Origin: Trichlorobacter thiogenes
Lineage (GTDB): Bacteria; Desulfobacterota; Desulfuromonadia; Geobacterales; Pseudopelobacteraceae
Direction: 5' to 3'
NCBI RefSeq assembly: GCF_900167465.1
Contig: NZ_FUWR01000001.1
Span: 551,269 to 615,268, forward strand
Length of the DNA: 64,000 bases
Of the stretch, positions 8,989 to 18,139 are shown piece by piece; position 1 is the first letter of the stretch; each line of letters starts with the position of its first letter. The position numbers and the translations under genes are program-made. Under the pieces are notes generated by a model. It was not told the origin of the DNA. It saw only the letters and a program-made list of their open reading frames with translations, and made no database searches.

Positions 8989-10290
8989 ATGAATGTCCTG
9001 ATTGTTGAAGATGACACCTGCGCCCGAAAAATGTTGCGCATTACCCTTGAACACTACCTCTGTACTGTTATTGAGGCAGTGGACGGGCAGGAAGGACTTG
9101 AGCTGGCTTACCGTCATAGGCCTGATGTCATCATATCCGATGCCCTGATGCCCCGCATGGACGGTTTTCAACTGCTGCGGGCGCTTAAACGGGACCCCGA
9201 ACTGCGCGTGATCCCCTTTATTTTCTACTCATCAACCTACACCGGCGAAAAAGAACACGAACTGGCCCTTTCCCTCGGGGCAGAGGCCTTTATCAATAAA
9301 CCGACAGAACCGGCAGAACTATGGGAAAAGACCTGCAGCATTATGCAGGCCTGGGAGGCACGGCAAAAAATGCCTGCTCATCCAGCTATTGATGAGAGTG
9401 ACGAACAGTACCTGCGCGAGTACAGCCAGATTGTGGCTACCAAGTTAGAGGAAAAGGTCAGGGAACTGGAAGATGCATTGGCCTTGCGCAAGCAGGCTGA
9501 AGAGGAGTTACGCCGCCTGAATATTGAGCTGGAACAGCGGGTTGCCCAGGAAGTACAAAAAAATCAGGCCAAGGATCGCATTCTGGCGTATCAGGCACGA
9601 CTTACGGCCATGGGTGAAATGCTCAGTAACATAGCCCATCAGTGGCGACAGCCACTTAACAATGTCTCGTTGATTGTTCAAAACCTGCAGGCCGAATTCG
9701 ACGATGGTGCGCTTACAAAAGTCTCATGCAGTGAGTATGTGGGCGAGTGCATCAACATCCTGATGTATATGTCAAAAACCATTGATAATTTCTGCGCGTT
9801 TTATCAGCCGGACTCCGGTCGCCAATCCTTTGATCTGTATCATGCCATCGCGGAATCAACCACCCTGATCAAGGAAGACCTGGAATCCCGTGGTATTACC
9901 CTTAGGTTGGTTAAGGATCACGATTTAGCTGTGCATGGGTTTAAAAAAGAGTTTTCCCAGGTGCTCTTGAACGTCATCCAGAATGCAAAGGAAGCGATTC
10001 TTCTGCGCCAGTCTGTGGCTCCATTTGTTGAAATCGTCTGTTCACCTGCAGACGGGTTTGCACGGGTAACGATCAAAGACAATGGTGGCGGTATCCCATC
10101 AGAGATACTGGATAAGATTTTTGACCCGTACTTTACCAGCAAGTTCAAGTCACAGGGTGCCGGTATGGGACTGTACATGTCCAAGATGATTATTGAAAAG
10201 CATATGGGAGGCAAAATTTCAATTGCCAACACCGTTGAAGGCGCAGAAGTCACCATTGAATTGCCGCTTGAATCTGGTTCGGTTGCTTAA
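8989..10290 (+). CDS. Receiver domain-histidine kinase fusion
   Basis: A 433-residue soluble protein starting at ATG 8989 (GAGAGGG ribosome site). An N-terminal receiver carries VEDD at 6-9, phospho-acceptor Asp51 in IISDALMPRMDG and Lys in FINKPTE. A coiled coil near 150-205 leads to a kinase core whose phospho-acceptor region is AHQWRQPLNN with His217, followed by a HATPase domain with LNVIQNAKEAIL, DNGGGIP and GAGMGLYMSK. Receiver-first kinases of this shape take signal from another kinase rather than from a ligand, so this is probably the last or a branching step of the operon's relay. No DNA-binding output domain is encoded in the operon. Confidence 0.88.
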   Translation: MNVLIVEDDTCARKMLRITLEHYLCTVIEAVDGQEGLELAYRHRPDVIISDALMPRMDGFQLLRALKRDPELRVIPFIFYSSTYTGEKEHELALSLGAEAFINKPTEPAELWEKTCSIMQAWEARQKMPAHPAIDESDEQYLREYSQIVATKLEEKVRELEDALALRKQAEEELRRLNIELEQRVAQEVQKNQAKDRILAYQARLTAMGEMLSNIAHQWRQPLNNVSLIVQNLQAEFDDGALTKVSCSEYVGECINILMYMSKTIDNFCAFYQPDSGRQSFDLYHAIAESTTLIKEDLESRGITLRLVKDHDLAVHGFKKEFSQVLLNVIQNAKEAILLRQSVAPFVEIVCSPADGFARVTIKDNGGGIPSEILDKIFDPYFTSKFKSQGAGMGLYMSKMIIEKHMGGKISIANTVEGAEVTIELPLESGSVA

Positions 10291-10312
10291 CCTGTAGAAC
10301 AAACCTGCTCGG

Positions 10313-11158
10313 CTACCACCTGCCCAGCGGTGACCAGGGGTAATCCTTGAGATGCTCCCGCAGCTCCTCTTCGCGGTAACGGTTGACCCGCTGCAGGGCC
10401 AGTACGGTTACCAATACAATCGGCAGAGTAAAGATGAAGATGCCGGTCATGGCCAGCAGCTTCTCACCAATCCAGAGTGTCACCCCCCAGTTAAACAGCA
10501 ACACGGAAAGGTACAGAATCGGCCCCAGCAGTGATCTGAATGGCATCATGAAGATGCCACGCGGAGTTTCCGTCTCCTGCCTGCGATCAACCCACTGAAA
10601 GGCAGCCACCAGCACAAAGCTGGTCAAGAGCCAGCCGATGTAGTTGGACAGCGGCACTCCGAAATGCACCCCCACCTCTTTGTAACCGTAGATCTGCCCT
10701 AGAAACCAGCGGCTGCCCTGTAGTGCCACCGGATCAATGATAATATCCAGAAAAGTCTGCAGGAACGCACCCAGTACCAGGGCTGCCCATGAGCTGCGGA
10801 TAGTACGGGTCTCCAGGGTGATCAGGTCTGAACCACGGGTCGCCAGGGGGGACAGAATCAGCAGGGCGGTGGTGTAGCTGCAGTAGGTCAGAAAGACGTA
10901 GGAGAGCGAGTCAAAGAACGGCACCCCCCAGATCCAGAGCTCTTTGGTCTTGGTGGTGTCTATGTAGTAGTACCAACCGTAGGGGATACCGGTGGTGATG
11001 GACAGCTTCTCAGAGATAAACGCGATCAGATAGCCCACCCCGGTGAAGGTCAGGGTCTTTTTCCAGCCCACATGGGGGACGCAGGCCAACAGAAACGCAG
11101 CAAAAAAGGCGAACACATAGGGACGCATGGTGAAGGTGCCGATGGCGATGTCGAGCAT
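10313..11158 (-). CDS. CruF/DUF422-like carotenoid biosynthesis membrane protein
   Basis: A 281-residue protein with seven or eight hydrophobic segments. It resembles the DUF422 'carotenoid biosynthesis protein' family that includes CruF, the C50/C40 carotenoid hydratase: conserved features seen are the GYLIAFISEKLSITTGIPYG stretch near residue 45, GVPFFDSLSYVFLTY, and DIIIDPVALQG with the two acidic residues typical of these intramembrane enzymes. ATG 11158 is preferred over the upstream start because AGGA sits 7-8 bases before it. No other carotenoid gene is nearby, so the substrate is open. It lies downstream of metY on the same strand with a 55-base gap and could share its transcript. Confidence 0.65.
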   Translation of the reverse strand: MLDIAIGTFTMRPYVFAFFAAFLLACVPHVGWKKTLTFTGVGYLIAFISEKLSITTGIPYGWYYYIDTTKTKELWIWGVPFFDSLSYVFLTYCSYTTALLILSPLATRGSDLITLETRTIRSSWAALVLGAFLQTFLDIIIDPVALQGSRWFLGQIYGYKEVGVHFGVPLSNYIGWLLTSFVLVAAFQWVDRRQETETPRGIFMMPFRSLLGPILYLSVLLFNWGVTLWIGEKLLAMTGIFIFTLPIVLVTVLALQRVNRYREEELREHLKDYPWSPLGRW

Positions 11159-11213
11159 GGGAATCCTGTACGAAAACAGGGGCGCAGCCAACTGCACCCC
11201 TTAGGTAAGATAG

Positions 11214-12497
11214 TTATTTTTGGCTGATTGCCAGGGCCTGATCCACATCCGCAATTAGATCATCAATATGCTCAATCCCCACCGACAGGCGGATCAGATC
11301 CGGGCTGACCCCGGAAGAAAGCTGCTGCTCTTCGGTCAGCTGGCGGTGGGTAGTGCTGGCCGGATGCAGTACGCAGGAACGGGCATCTCCCACATGCACC
11401 ACCAAGGCGATCAACTTGCAGGCCTCCATAAACTTCTTGCCTGCTGCTGCCCCACCCTTGATGCCAAAGGTCAGCACACCGCTGGCACCCTTGGGCAGGT
11501 ATTTCTGTGCCCGGGCATGGCTGGGGTGACTGGCCAGCCCAGGGTAGCAGGCCCATGACACAAAGGGATGGGATTCCAGGTGTTTTGCCAGCGCCAAGGC
11601 ATTCTCACTATGGCGCTGCATCCGCAGCGGCAGGGTGTGCAGCCCCAGGTTGAACAGGAAGGCATTCATCGGCGCCACCGTGGCCCCCAGATCCCGCATC
11701 AGCTGAACCCGCGCCTTGATGACATAGGCTGCCGGGCCAAAGGTCTTAACATACTGCATGCCATGGTAGCTGGTATCCGGCTCCACCAGCTCAGGGAACT
11801 TACCATTATCCCAGTTAAAGTTGCCACCATCCACAATCACACCGCCTACGCTGGTGGCATGGCCATCAATATACTTGGTGGCTGAATGAACAATGATGTT
11901 GGCCCCCAATTCAAAGGGACGGCAGAGGTAGGGGGTTGCCATGGTGTTGTCAATAATCAGCGGTACCTGTTGCGCCTTGGCCACACTGCTGAACTTCTCA
12001 AAATCCAGCACATTCATACCGGGGTTACCGATGGTTTCGGCATACAGGGCCCGGGTGGTGGGCCGGAAGGCGGCAGCAATCTCTTCTGCCGAGGCATCAG
12101 GGTTCACAAAGGTAACCTCTATCCCGAATTTAGGCAGGGTGGCTGAAAACAGGTTATAGGTACCGCCATACAGTGTGCTGGCAGAGACAATATGCTGTCC
12201 AGCCTGACAGATATTCAGGATAGCCAGACTGATGGCTGCCTGACCGGATGAGGTGGCCAGGGCTGCCACGCCTCCCTCCATCTGGGCGATTTTCTGCTCA
12301 AAGGCATCAGCAGTGGGATTACCCAGCCGGGTGTAAAAAAAGCCTGGTGCCTCCAGATCAAACAGCTTTGCCACATAATCAGCGCTGTCATATTTAAAGG
12401 TGGTGCTTTGCACAATCGGCACGATCCGCGCTTCACCAGCCTTTGGTTCGTATCCGCCCTGAATTGCCAGGGTTTCCAGCTTCCAGTTCTTGTCCAT
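11214..12497 (-). CDS. metY: O-acetylhomoserine sulfhydrylase
   Basis: A 427-residue PLP enzyme of the Cys/Met metabolism family. Length and sequence fit O-acetyl-L-homoserine sulfhydrylase, which makes homocysteine from O-acetylhomoserine and sulfide. The family opening NWKLETLAIQGGYEP, the PLP-binding SATKY with Lys208, and IIDNTMATPYLCRP are all present. An AGGAGG ribosome site precedes the ATG, and a good sigma-70 promoter lies 32-60 bases upstream. Homocysteine from this enzyme would feed the methionine/SAM genes found 4-9 kb to the right (ahcY, metK). Cystathionine gamma-synthase-like relatives are shorter (about 390 residues), which favours MetY. Confidence 0.9.
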   Translation of the reverse strand: MDKNWKLETLAIQGGYEPKAGEARIVPIVQSTTFKYDSADYVAKLFDLEAPGFFYTRLGNPTADAFEQKIAQMEGGVAALATSSGQAAISLAILNICQAGQHIVSASTLYGGTYNLFSATLPKFGIEVTFVNPDASAEEIAAAFRPTTRALYAETIGNPGMNVLDFEKFSSVAKAQQVPLIIDNTMATPYLCRPFELGANIIVHSATKYIDGHATSVGGVIVDGGNFNWDNGKFPELVEPDTSYHGMQYVKTFGPAAYVIKARVQLMRDLGATVAPMNAFLFNLGLHTLPLRMQRHSENALALAKHLESHPFVSWACYPGLASHPSHARAQKYLPKGASGVLTFGIKGGAAAGKKFMEACKLIALVVHVGDARSCVLHPASTTHRQLTEEQQLSSGVSPDLIRLSVGIEHIDDLIADVDQALAISQK

Positions 12498-12528
12498 TCG
12501 ATAGCCTCCTTACAAAGAGATGTTTCGC

Positions 12529-12557
12529 ATTATGAAGTATCCGACCGCTCCGGTCAA
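12529..12557 (-). promoter_or_regulatory. Sigma-70 promoter of metY
   Basis: Read on the minus strand: -35 TTGACC (12557-12552), a 17-base spacer and -10 CATAAT (12534-12529), about 32 bases before the metY start. Spacing and sequence are near consensus. Confidence 0.65.
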
Positions 12558-12645
12558 GAACAACGCTTTTACAGAACTATTACAACGCCCATCTGACTGT
12601 TGTTGTATAGAGAATAGCATCAGTGCTGCATCGGGAGGATTGATC

Positions 12646-13707
12646 ATGGTCAAAGAATTGAAAATTGGCAAGCATACCGCACGGTTTCCGGTTATTCAGG
12701 GCGGTATGGGAGTGCGGATATCCGGCGGAAGTCTGGCTGGCCACGTTGCCAAGTGCGGCGGAATTGGATTGGTGGCTGCAGCAGGAATCGCCCTGAACAG
12801 TGACCACTATACCGGTACCAACTATTTCCAGGCCGAGACCCAGGCCTTTCAAACCGAGCTTCGCAAGGCCCGCGCCATTGCACCGGATGGCATTATCGGC
12901 GTTAACGTGATGGTGGCGTTGTCAGATTTTGAACCGCTGGTAAAATCTGCTATTGAGGCCGGAGCCCAGGTAATTGTCTGCGGTGCTGGTCTGCCGCTTT
13001 CCCTGCCTGAGCTGACCGCCCATGCCCCTGATGTGGCCCTGGTACCGATCGCATCATCAGTTCGGGCTGCCCAACTGATTGCCCGTACCTGGGAAAAACG
13101 CTACCACCGCCTGCCTGATGCCGTGGTGGTGGAAGACCCGGACACGGCCGGTGGCCACCTGGGCGAGAAGATGGAGAATATCGGCAAGGGGGATTATGAC
13201 CAGTACGCCACGGTGCGAGGGATCAAACAGTTCTTCCGTGATGAATACCATGTTGAGATACCGATCATTGCTGCCGGTGGTATCTGGGATCGGGCTGATC
13301 TTGAGCATGCCCTGGCTGAAGGTGCTGATGGCGTACAGATGGCCTCACGCTTTGTCTGCACCGAAGAATGTGATGCCGATGATGCCTTCAAACAGGCCTA
13401 TCTGGACTGCAAGCAGGAAGATATCGGCCTGCTGATGTCACCTGCCGGCCTGCCTGGGCGCGCCATCCTGACCAACACCCCCAACATCCGCCAGTATGAT
13501 CTTGACCACCACACCCCCTGCCGGATGGGCTGCCTCAAAAAATGCTCCTACAAGGAATCCGGCGAACGGTTCTGTATCGTCACCGCCCTGGACCGCGCCC
13601 AGCAAGGCGATGTGGAGACCGGCTTGGTCTTCTGCGGTACCAATGCCTGGAAGGCAGACAAGATCACCACGGTACAGGCGATCTTTGATGAGCTGTTTGG
13701 GGAATAA
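12646..13707 (+). CDS. Nitronate monooxygenase-type flavin oxidoreductase
   Basis: A 353-residue TIM-barrel FMN protein of the 2-nitropropane dioxygenase/nitronate monooxygenase family. The signature PVIQGGMGVRISGGSLAGHV lies near residues 15-35, followed by GVNVMVAL, VCGAGLP, VVEDPDTAGGH and the phosphate-binding IIAAGGIWD and GADGVQMASRF. ATG 12646 is chosen because GGGAGGA lies just upstream and the conserved domain begins there. A cysteine-containing C-terminal section (PCRMGCLKKC) is typical of the NAD(P)H-dependent subgroup seen in anaerobes. It is divergent from metY and ends in a clear terminator. The true substrate is not inferable. Confidence 0.85.
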   Translation: MVKELKIGKHTARFPVIQGGMGVRISGGSLAGHVAKCGGIGLVAAAGIALNSDHYTGTNYFQAETQAFQTELRKARAIAPDGIIGVNVMVALSDFEPLVKSAIEAGAQVIVCGAGLPLSLPELTAHAPDVALVPIASSVRAAQLIARTWEKRYHRLPDAVVVEDPDTAGGHLGEKMENIGKGDYDQYATVRGIKQFFRDEYHVEIPIIAAGGIWDRADLEHALAEGADGVQMASRFVCTEECDADDAFKQAYLDCKQEDIGLLMSPAGLPGRAILTNTPNIRQYDLDHHTPCRMGCLKKCSYKESGERFCIVTALDRAQQGDVETGLVFCGTNAWKADKITTVQAIFDELFGE

Positions 13708-13732
13708 TGCTTGCTGTTGCAGCATAGCTTTT

Positions 13733-13763
13733 AAAAACCCGCCGGTTTCCTGGCGGGTTTTTT
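13733..13763 (+). terminator. Rho-independent terminator after the flavin oxidoreductase gene
   Basis: AAAACCCGCC pairs with GGCGGGTTTT around a short loop and is followed by T, 26 bases after the stop codon. The rest of the gap up to 14015 holds no open frame or structure that I can support. Confidence 0.9.
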
Positions 13764-14015
13764 GTTGTCTTTTTTCGTGCCATGGGGGTCAGGCCTGTCT
13801 TTCTGTAATTTTCAAAGCAGGCAGTTTAACCGGCCTCGATTCTCCGTAAGGACAGGTTCCCCCTGCTCAATTATTGATATGGCCACACAACTACAAACGC
13901 TGTCACACAATCGGCACTTGTCTTGGGAGCCACAACCGAAATAGACTAACATAAAATTTATCTTCAATTATTTTAAACAGATTGATCCAAATAGCATTGG
14001 ACTGGAGGACGCAGA

Positions 14016-14222
14016 ATGTATCTTGCACGGGATAAAAACAATGATCTGTATCTGTTCAGAATCCTTCCTGAACGACGCCGGGAGTGCTGGTGGGCTGATG
14101 CTGCACTTGACGGTTCGTACCTTCGTCTCGACAAACAACTCTACCCTGAAATCACCTGGGACACAGAACCGTTAGAGGTGTCATTAGTACCATTTCAGCA
14201 GTCTATTGATAAAACAGCCTAA
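14016..14222 (+). CDS. Small hypothetical protein
   Basis: A 68-residue protein with a good ribosome site (TGGAGGA 8 bases before the ATG). It is rich in charged and aromatic residues, with no signal peptide, no membrane segment and no motif I recognise. The pattern LARDKNNDLYLFRILPERR followed by WWADAALDGSYLRLDKQLYP is reminiscent of small conserved proteins of unknown function. It is followed 20 bases later by another small gene on the same strand and the two are probably co-transcribed. Confidence 0.6.
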   Translation: MYLARDKNNDLYLFRILPERRRECWWADAALDGSYLRLDKQLYPEITWDTEPLEVSLVPFQQSIDKTA

Positions 14223-14242
14223 AGCCCATAAAGGACATAGCC

Positions 14243-14467
14243 ATGCAAAAAAATGAGGCCTATTTTGCCGCAATCGCAGAACGACTACGCAATGAACATC
14301 TTCCGGAAATCCCTATCCAGCATGAGTGGCTGGAGTTATCAACTCTGTTGTCACAGATGGAATCACCGCACCTGAGGGAGATCGGCCTGAATGAACTGGC
14401 CCGCCATGCAAGGCAGGAAGCGAACTTCAGACATGCGGGTAGCAGCAAAAGTATCAGCACGCACTAA
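14243..14467 (+). CDS. Small hypothetical protein
   Basis: A 74-residue, mostly helical, charged protein (MQKNEAYFAAIAERLRNEHL at the start). No motif recognised. AAGGACA lies 8 bases before the ATG. It is the second gene of a two-gene unit with the preceding small protein. The gap to the convergent rhomboid gene (14468-14573) contains no clear terminator. Confidence 0.55.
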   Translation: MQKNEAYFAAIAERLRNEHLPEIPIQHEWLELSTLLSQMESPHLREIGLNELARHARQEANFRHAGSSKSISTH

Positions 14468-14573
14468 GATATTTTAGCAGACTCTGCTGTGATTGCAGGT
14501 TTGAACAAGGCTGTGGCCAGCCGGGGCCGATAATCTTCAGCTTGCTGCCTGGCTTGTACCCCCGAGCTTCCCG

Positions 14574-15506
14574 TCAGCTTAACGCCAACCACCACGCCCC
14601 TGCCACACAGACCATACTCAGCAACCCCAGCAGCAGATTCGCCAGGCGAGGTACAGGGCCAACTCGGCCGATCAGCAACTCAACAGCCACACCCAGCGGT
14701 ATGCCGGACACAAGCCCGAACAGATGCGCCCCAAGATCGGTGTTCTTTCCTTCTGAGCCAAGTACCACCAACAGCGCCACTGCTCCGGCTACCGGCAAGG
14801 GCCAGCGGTACTGCTGGTGCTGACGGTGTCTGATGACACGTACCCCTGCCAGCATCCCCACCACACCAAAAACCGCTGTTGAGGCCCCCACTGAATTGTG
14901 AGCTGCTGATTGCAGGCAGGCGTTGGCAAGATTACCCGACAGACCGGCCAGCAGTGTCAACGACCAGGACAGACCGGTTCCCCATTCCCGGCAGAGCAGA
15001 AAAACAAAAAGCCCGCCAATGGCAAGGTTACCCAGCAGATGTGACAGGTCGGCATGCAGGGTCAAGGCAGTGATCAGCCGCCACCACTCACCTGCCCTGA
15101 TGCTGCCTGCCTGGACCATGCCGAGGCTGAACCAGTCCGGTAGTGCCCCGTTGATCATAACAAGGTCTGCACGGACAAAGTTGTGGAAGGCCGCCAGCAG
15201 GATCAAAATGGAAAGTGTTGCCAGTACGCTTTGATCCAGCTCACGGGTGGGGGGTGACGGCGGGGGCCAATTGCGATTCTCTGTTTCATAGCATTGCAGT
15301 TCATAGATGGCAGCCTGCAGATGCTCTTCCGGCACCAGTAGCTGCATCTCTGACTGATCAGGGGTTAGCCGATACGGGATTTCCCTGGCCGACAGAACCA
15401 GCAGCCAGACCGGCTTTACCTGTTGCTCCGCCATGCCGACTGCAGCAGGGTCAAGGGGCAGCCATACGTCCCATTGGGCGGTTACGGTTTCATTCTGAGC
15501 ATCCAT
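14574..15506 (-). CDS. Rhomboid family intramembrane serine protease
   Basis: A 310-residue protein with a soluble N-terminal domain of about 95 residues, then six or seven membrane segments. The rhomboid catalytic features are present: the HADLSHLLGN helix, the nucleophile in a GxSx motif (GAST within NSVGASTAVFG) and the catalytic His in GAHLFGLVSG. The N-terminal domain contains a segment (ARE IPYRLTPDQ) like the small domain often fused to bacterial rhomboids. It stands alone between convergent and divergent neighbours, so its substrates are unknown. Confidence 0.85.
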   Translation of the reverse strand: MDAQNETVTAQWDVWLPLDPAAVGMAEQQVKPVWLLVLSAREIPYRLTPDQSEMQLLVPEEHLQAAIYELQCYETENRNWPPPSPPTRELDQSVLATLSILILLAAFHNFVRADLVMINGALPDWFSLGMVQAGSIRAGEWWRLITALTLHADLSHLLGNLAIGGLFVFLLCREWGTGLSWSLTLLAGLSGNLANACLQSAAHNSVGASTAVFGVVGMLAGVRVIRHRQHQQYRWPLPVAGAVALLVVLGSEGKNTDLGAHLFGLVSGIPLGVAVELLIGRVGPVPRLANLLLGLLSMVCVAGAWWLALS

Positions 15507-15603
15507 ATTTTAACTATAATCACAGCCTGGCGGCTTTACCAGCTGCTCTGTGATTAAAATTCCATCCCTAAGGTTGAATAAGAGGTCAGGGCTCTGATTT
15601 CTG

Positions 15604-15646
15604 TTGACTCAGCAGCAGGCAAGTTGCTATATCAAGAAAAGTTGAT
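15604..15646 (+). promoter_or_regulatory. sahR-ahcY promoter with overlapping inverted-repeat operator
   Basis: A -35 TTGACT (15604-15609) and a possible -10 TATATC (15628-15633, 18-base spacer) are overlapped by the inverted repeat ATCAA-N6-TTGAT (15631-15646). An inverted repeat across the -10 region, directly before an ArsR-family gene, is the expected place for autoregulation by SahR. Confidence 0.5.
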
Positions 15647-15671
15647 TTAAGTATTTTAGGAAAACTGATCT

Positions 15672-16616
15672 ATGCTTCTTGATGTTCTCAAAGCTCTGGC
15701 AGATGCCAGCCGTCTGCGTCTGGTGGCGATCCTGCTGCGTGGTGAATTTACCGTGCAGGAGCTGACCGCCATCCTTGCAATGGGACAGTCCCGCATCTCA
15801 CGACACCTCAAGATCCTGACCGAGGTGGGGGTGTTGTCGGTTAAACGTCAGGGGACCTGGAGCTACTATCGCGCCAGCAGTGAGTCGCCCTTTTTCCACG
15901 CCATCAGGCCGGTGCTGGAACAGGAGCTGGAGACACTGCCGGAGCGGGAAAAAGATCTGGCGCAGATCGCTGCGGTGCTGGAAGCCCGCCGTCAGCGCAG
16001 TCGGCAGTTTTTTGATCAGCATGCTCGCCAGTGGGATAATCTGGCCCGCACCCTGCTTCCGGTGCCGGACTACCGGGAGCAGTTGCTGGCGCTGATACCA
16101 CAAGGGAAACAGGTGGTGGAGATCGGGCTTGGTACCGGTGGCCTGCTGCCTGCCCTGACCCAAAAGGCCTGTTCCGTGATCGGGGTTGATCACTCTCCGG
16201 CCATGCTGGATGAGGCCCGCCGCAGGCTGGATGCCTCCGGTATTGCAGGGGTTGACCTGCGGCTGGGGGAGATGAACCATCTGCCGCTGCCGGATCGCTC
16301 CGTGGATTGCGCCATCCTGAACATGGTGCTGCATCACGCGGCTGATCCGCCCTCGGTGTTGGCAGAGATAAAAAGGGTGCTGGTGGGTGGTGGATCGCTG
16401 CTGCTGGCAGATCTGGCCCGCCATGAACGGGAACTGGCCCGCGAGCAACTGGCTGATCAATGGCTTGGGTTTGAAGAGGAAGAGTTACGGCACTGGCTGA
16501 AAGAGGCTGATTTCGGCACGGTTGCCATTGCACAGGTGCCGCCGCTGCAAGGTCAGGAAGCGGTGCTGTTGATACAGGCGTACACACCAACAAAGGAGAA
16601 TGAACATGGGAACTGA
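15672..16616 (+). CDS. sahR: ArsR-family regulator fused to a SAM-dependent methyltransferase domain (SahR-like)
   Basis: A 314-residue two-domain protein. Residues 1-95 are an ArsR-type winged helix ([20 protein letters not shown], then [10 protein letters not shown] as recognition helix). Residues 120-270 form a class I methyltransferase fold with [15 protein letters not shown] as SAM-binding motif I and [15 protein letters not shown]. There is no metal-binding Cys cluster. The same architecture directly upstream of ahcY is known for SahR, which represses methionine-cycle genes and responds to S-adenosylhomocysteine. Here the stop codon overlaps the start of ahcY by 11 bases, which supports that identity; whether the methyltransferase domain is catalytic is not shown. 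Confidence 0.8.
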   Translation: MLLDVLKALADASRLRLVAILLRGEFTVQELTAILAMGQSRISRHLKILTEVGVLSVKRQGTWSYYRASSESPFFHAIRPVLEQELETLPEREKDLAQIAAVLEARRQRSRQFFDQHARQWDNLARTLLPVPDYREQLLALIPQGKQVVEIGLGTGGLLPALTQKACSVIGVDHSPAMLDEARRRLDASGIAGVDLRLGEMNHLPLPDRSVDCAILNMVLHHAADPPSVLAEIKRVLVGGGSLLLADLARHERELAREQLADQWLGFEEEELRHWLKEADFGTVAIAQVPPLQGQEAVLLIQAYTPTKENEHGN

Positions 16617-18000
16617 TTACATTGTAGCTGACCTTGGCCTGGCGGATTGGGGCCGTAAAGAGATTAAGATAGCCGAGACCGAAATGCCGGGCCTGATGGC
16701 TATACGTGACGAATATGCTGCCAGCCAGCCGCTGAAAGGCGCCCGGATTACCGGTTCTTTGCATATGACCATCCAGACCGCTGTGCTGATCGAGACCCTG
16801 GTTGCACTGGGTGCCCAGGTGCGTTGGGCATCATGCAACATCTTCTCTACCCAGGACCATGCTGCAGCGGCTATTGCTGCTTCCGGCGTGCCGGTCTTTG
16901 CCGTTAAAGGTGAATCTCTGGTCGATTACTGGGACTATACCCACAAGATCTTTGAATGGGCTGATGGCGGATTCTCCAACATGATCCTGGATGACGGCGG
17001 TGACGCGACGCTGTTGCTGCATATCGGCGCCAGGGCTGAAAAGGATGCCAGCGTTCTGAGCAACCCCGGCTCTGAAGAAGAGACGATCCTGTTTGCTGCC
17101 ATCAAGGCCAAGCTGGCCGTTGATCCAACCTGGTATTCAACCCGTCTGGCTCAGATCAAGGGAGTAACCGAAGAGACCACCACCGGCGTCCACCGCCTGT
17201 ATCAGATGCATGAGCGTGGCGAGCTGGCCTTCCCGGCCATCAACGTCAATGACTCGGTTACCAAATCCAAGTTCGACAACCTCTACGGCTGCCGCGAATC
17301 ACTGGTGGACGGCATCAAGCGGGCAACTGACGTGATGATTGCCGGCAAGGTAGCCTTGATCTGCGGTTACGGTGATGTCGGCAAAGGTTCTGCCCAGGCG
17401 ATGCGTGCCCTGTCTGCCCAGGTCTGGGTGACCGAGGTTGACCCGATCTGCGCCCTGCAGGCTGCCATGGAAGGCTACCGCGTGGTGACCATGGAGTATG
17501 CTGCCGACAAGGCCGACATCTTTGTCACCTGCACCGGCAACTACCATGTCATCACCCATGAGCATATGCTGAAGATGAAGGATCAGGCCATTGTCTGCAA
17601 CATCGGCCACTTTGACAACGAGATTGAAGTTGCTGCCATGGAGCAGTATCAATGGGAAGAGATCAAGCCCCAGGTGGATCATATCATCCTGCCATCCGGG
17701 AACCGGATCATCCTGCTGGCCAAAGGCCGTCTGGTGAACCTGGGCTGCGCCACCGGCCACCCCAGCTATGTCATGTCCTCATCCTTTGCCAACCAGACCA
17801 TTGCCCAGATCGAAATCTTCTGTAATCCAGGCAAATATCCGGTCGGCGTGTATGTGCTGCCCAAACATCTGGATGAGAAGGTTGCCCGGCTGCAGTTGAA
17901 GAAGCTGAATGCCCAACTTTCCACACTGACCAAAGAGCAGGCTGACTACATCGGCGTGCCGGTTGAAGGGCCGTACAAGGCAGAGCATTACCGTTACTAA
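16606..18000 (+). CDS. ahcY: S-adenosylhomocysteine hydrolase
   Basis: A 464-residue enzyme that splits S-adenosylhomocysteine into adenosine and homocysteine with bound NAD. Conserved stretches are [16 protein letters not shown] at the start, [16 protein letters not shown], the [17 protein letters not shown] active-site region, the Rossmann motif [11 protein letters not shown] and the C-terminal [13 protein letters not shown] 16606 is chosen over 16600 because AAGGAG sits at the right distance. It is translationally coupled to the SahR-like regulator, so it is probably repressed when SAH is low and released when SAH rises. Confidence 0.95.
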   Translation: MGTDYIVADLGLADWGRKEIKIAETEMPGLMAIRDEYAASQPLKGARITGSLHMTIQTAVLIETLVALGAQVRWASCNIFSTQDHAAAAIAASGVPVFAVKGESLVDYWDYTHKIFEWADGGFSNMILDDGGDATLLLHIGARAEKDASVLSNPGSEEETILFAAIKAKLAVDPTWYSTRLAQIKGVTEETTTGVHRLYQMHERGELAFPAINVNDSVTKSKFDNLYGCRESLVDGIKRATDVMIAGKVALICGYGDVGKGSAQAMRALSAQVWVTEVDPICALQAAMEGYRVVTMEYAADKADIFVTCTGNYHVITHEHMLKMKDQAIVCNIGHFDNEIEVAAMEQYQWEEIKPQVDHIILPSGNRIILLAKGRLVNLGCATGHPSYVMSSSFANQTIAQIEIFCNPGKYPVGVYVLPKHLDEKVARLQLKKLNAQLSTLTKEQADYIGVPVEGPYKAEHYRY

Positions 18001-18002
18001 AG

Positions 18003-18116
18003 AAATGCGCTTTTTCCGCAATCTCGGCGTTGGGCTTCGGATTCGGTTGTGCGGCATAGCAGATCTATGCCTCCGCCCGAATCCTTGCCCGCCTTGACCT
18101 TACGAAAAAATCAGAT
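18003..18116. repeat. REP/MITE-like nested inverted repeat
   Basis: After ahcY lies a region with a nested hairpin: GGATTCGG (18039-18046) pairs with CCGAATCC (18077-18084), and inside it GGCATAG (18053-18059) pairs with CTATGCC (18065-18071). The outer flanks are loosely complementary (TTTTTCCG near the left end, CGAAAAAA near the right end). The shape, not the sequence identity, suggests a REP or small non-autonomous element dropped after the gene. No second copy was noticed in this window. Confidence 0.5.
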
Positions 18117-18139
18117 TTCAGGGGTTTTGGATACATTCA

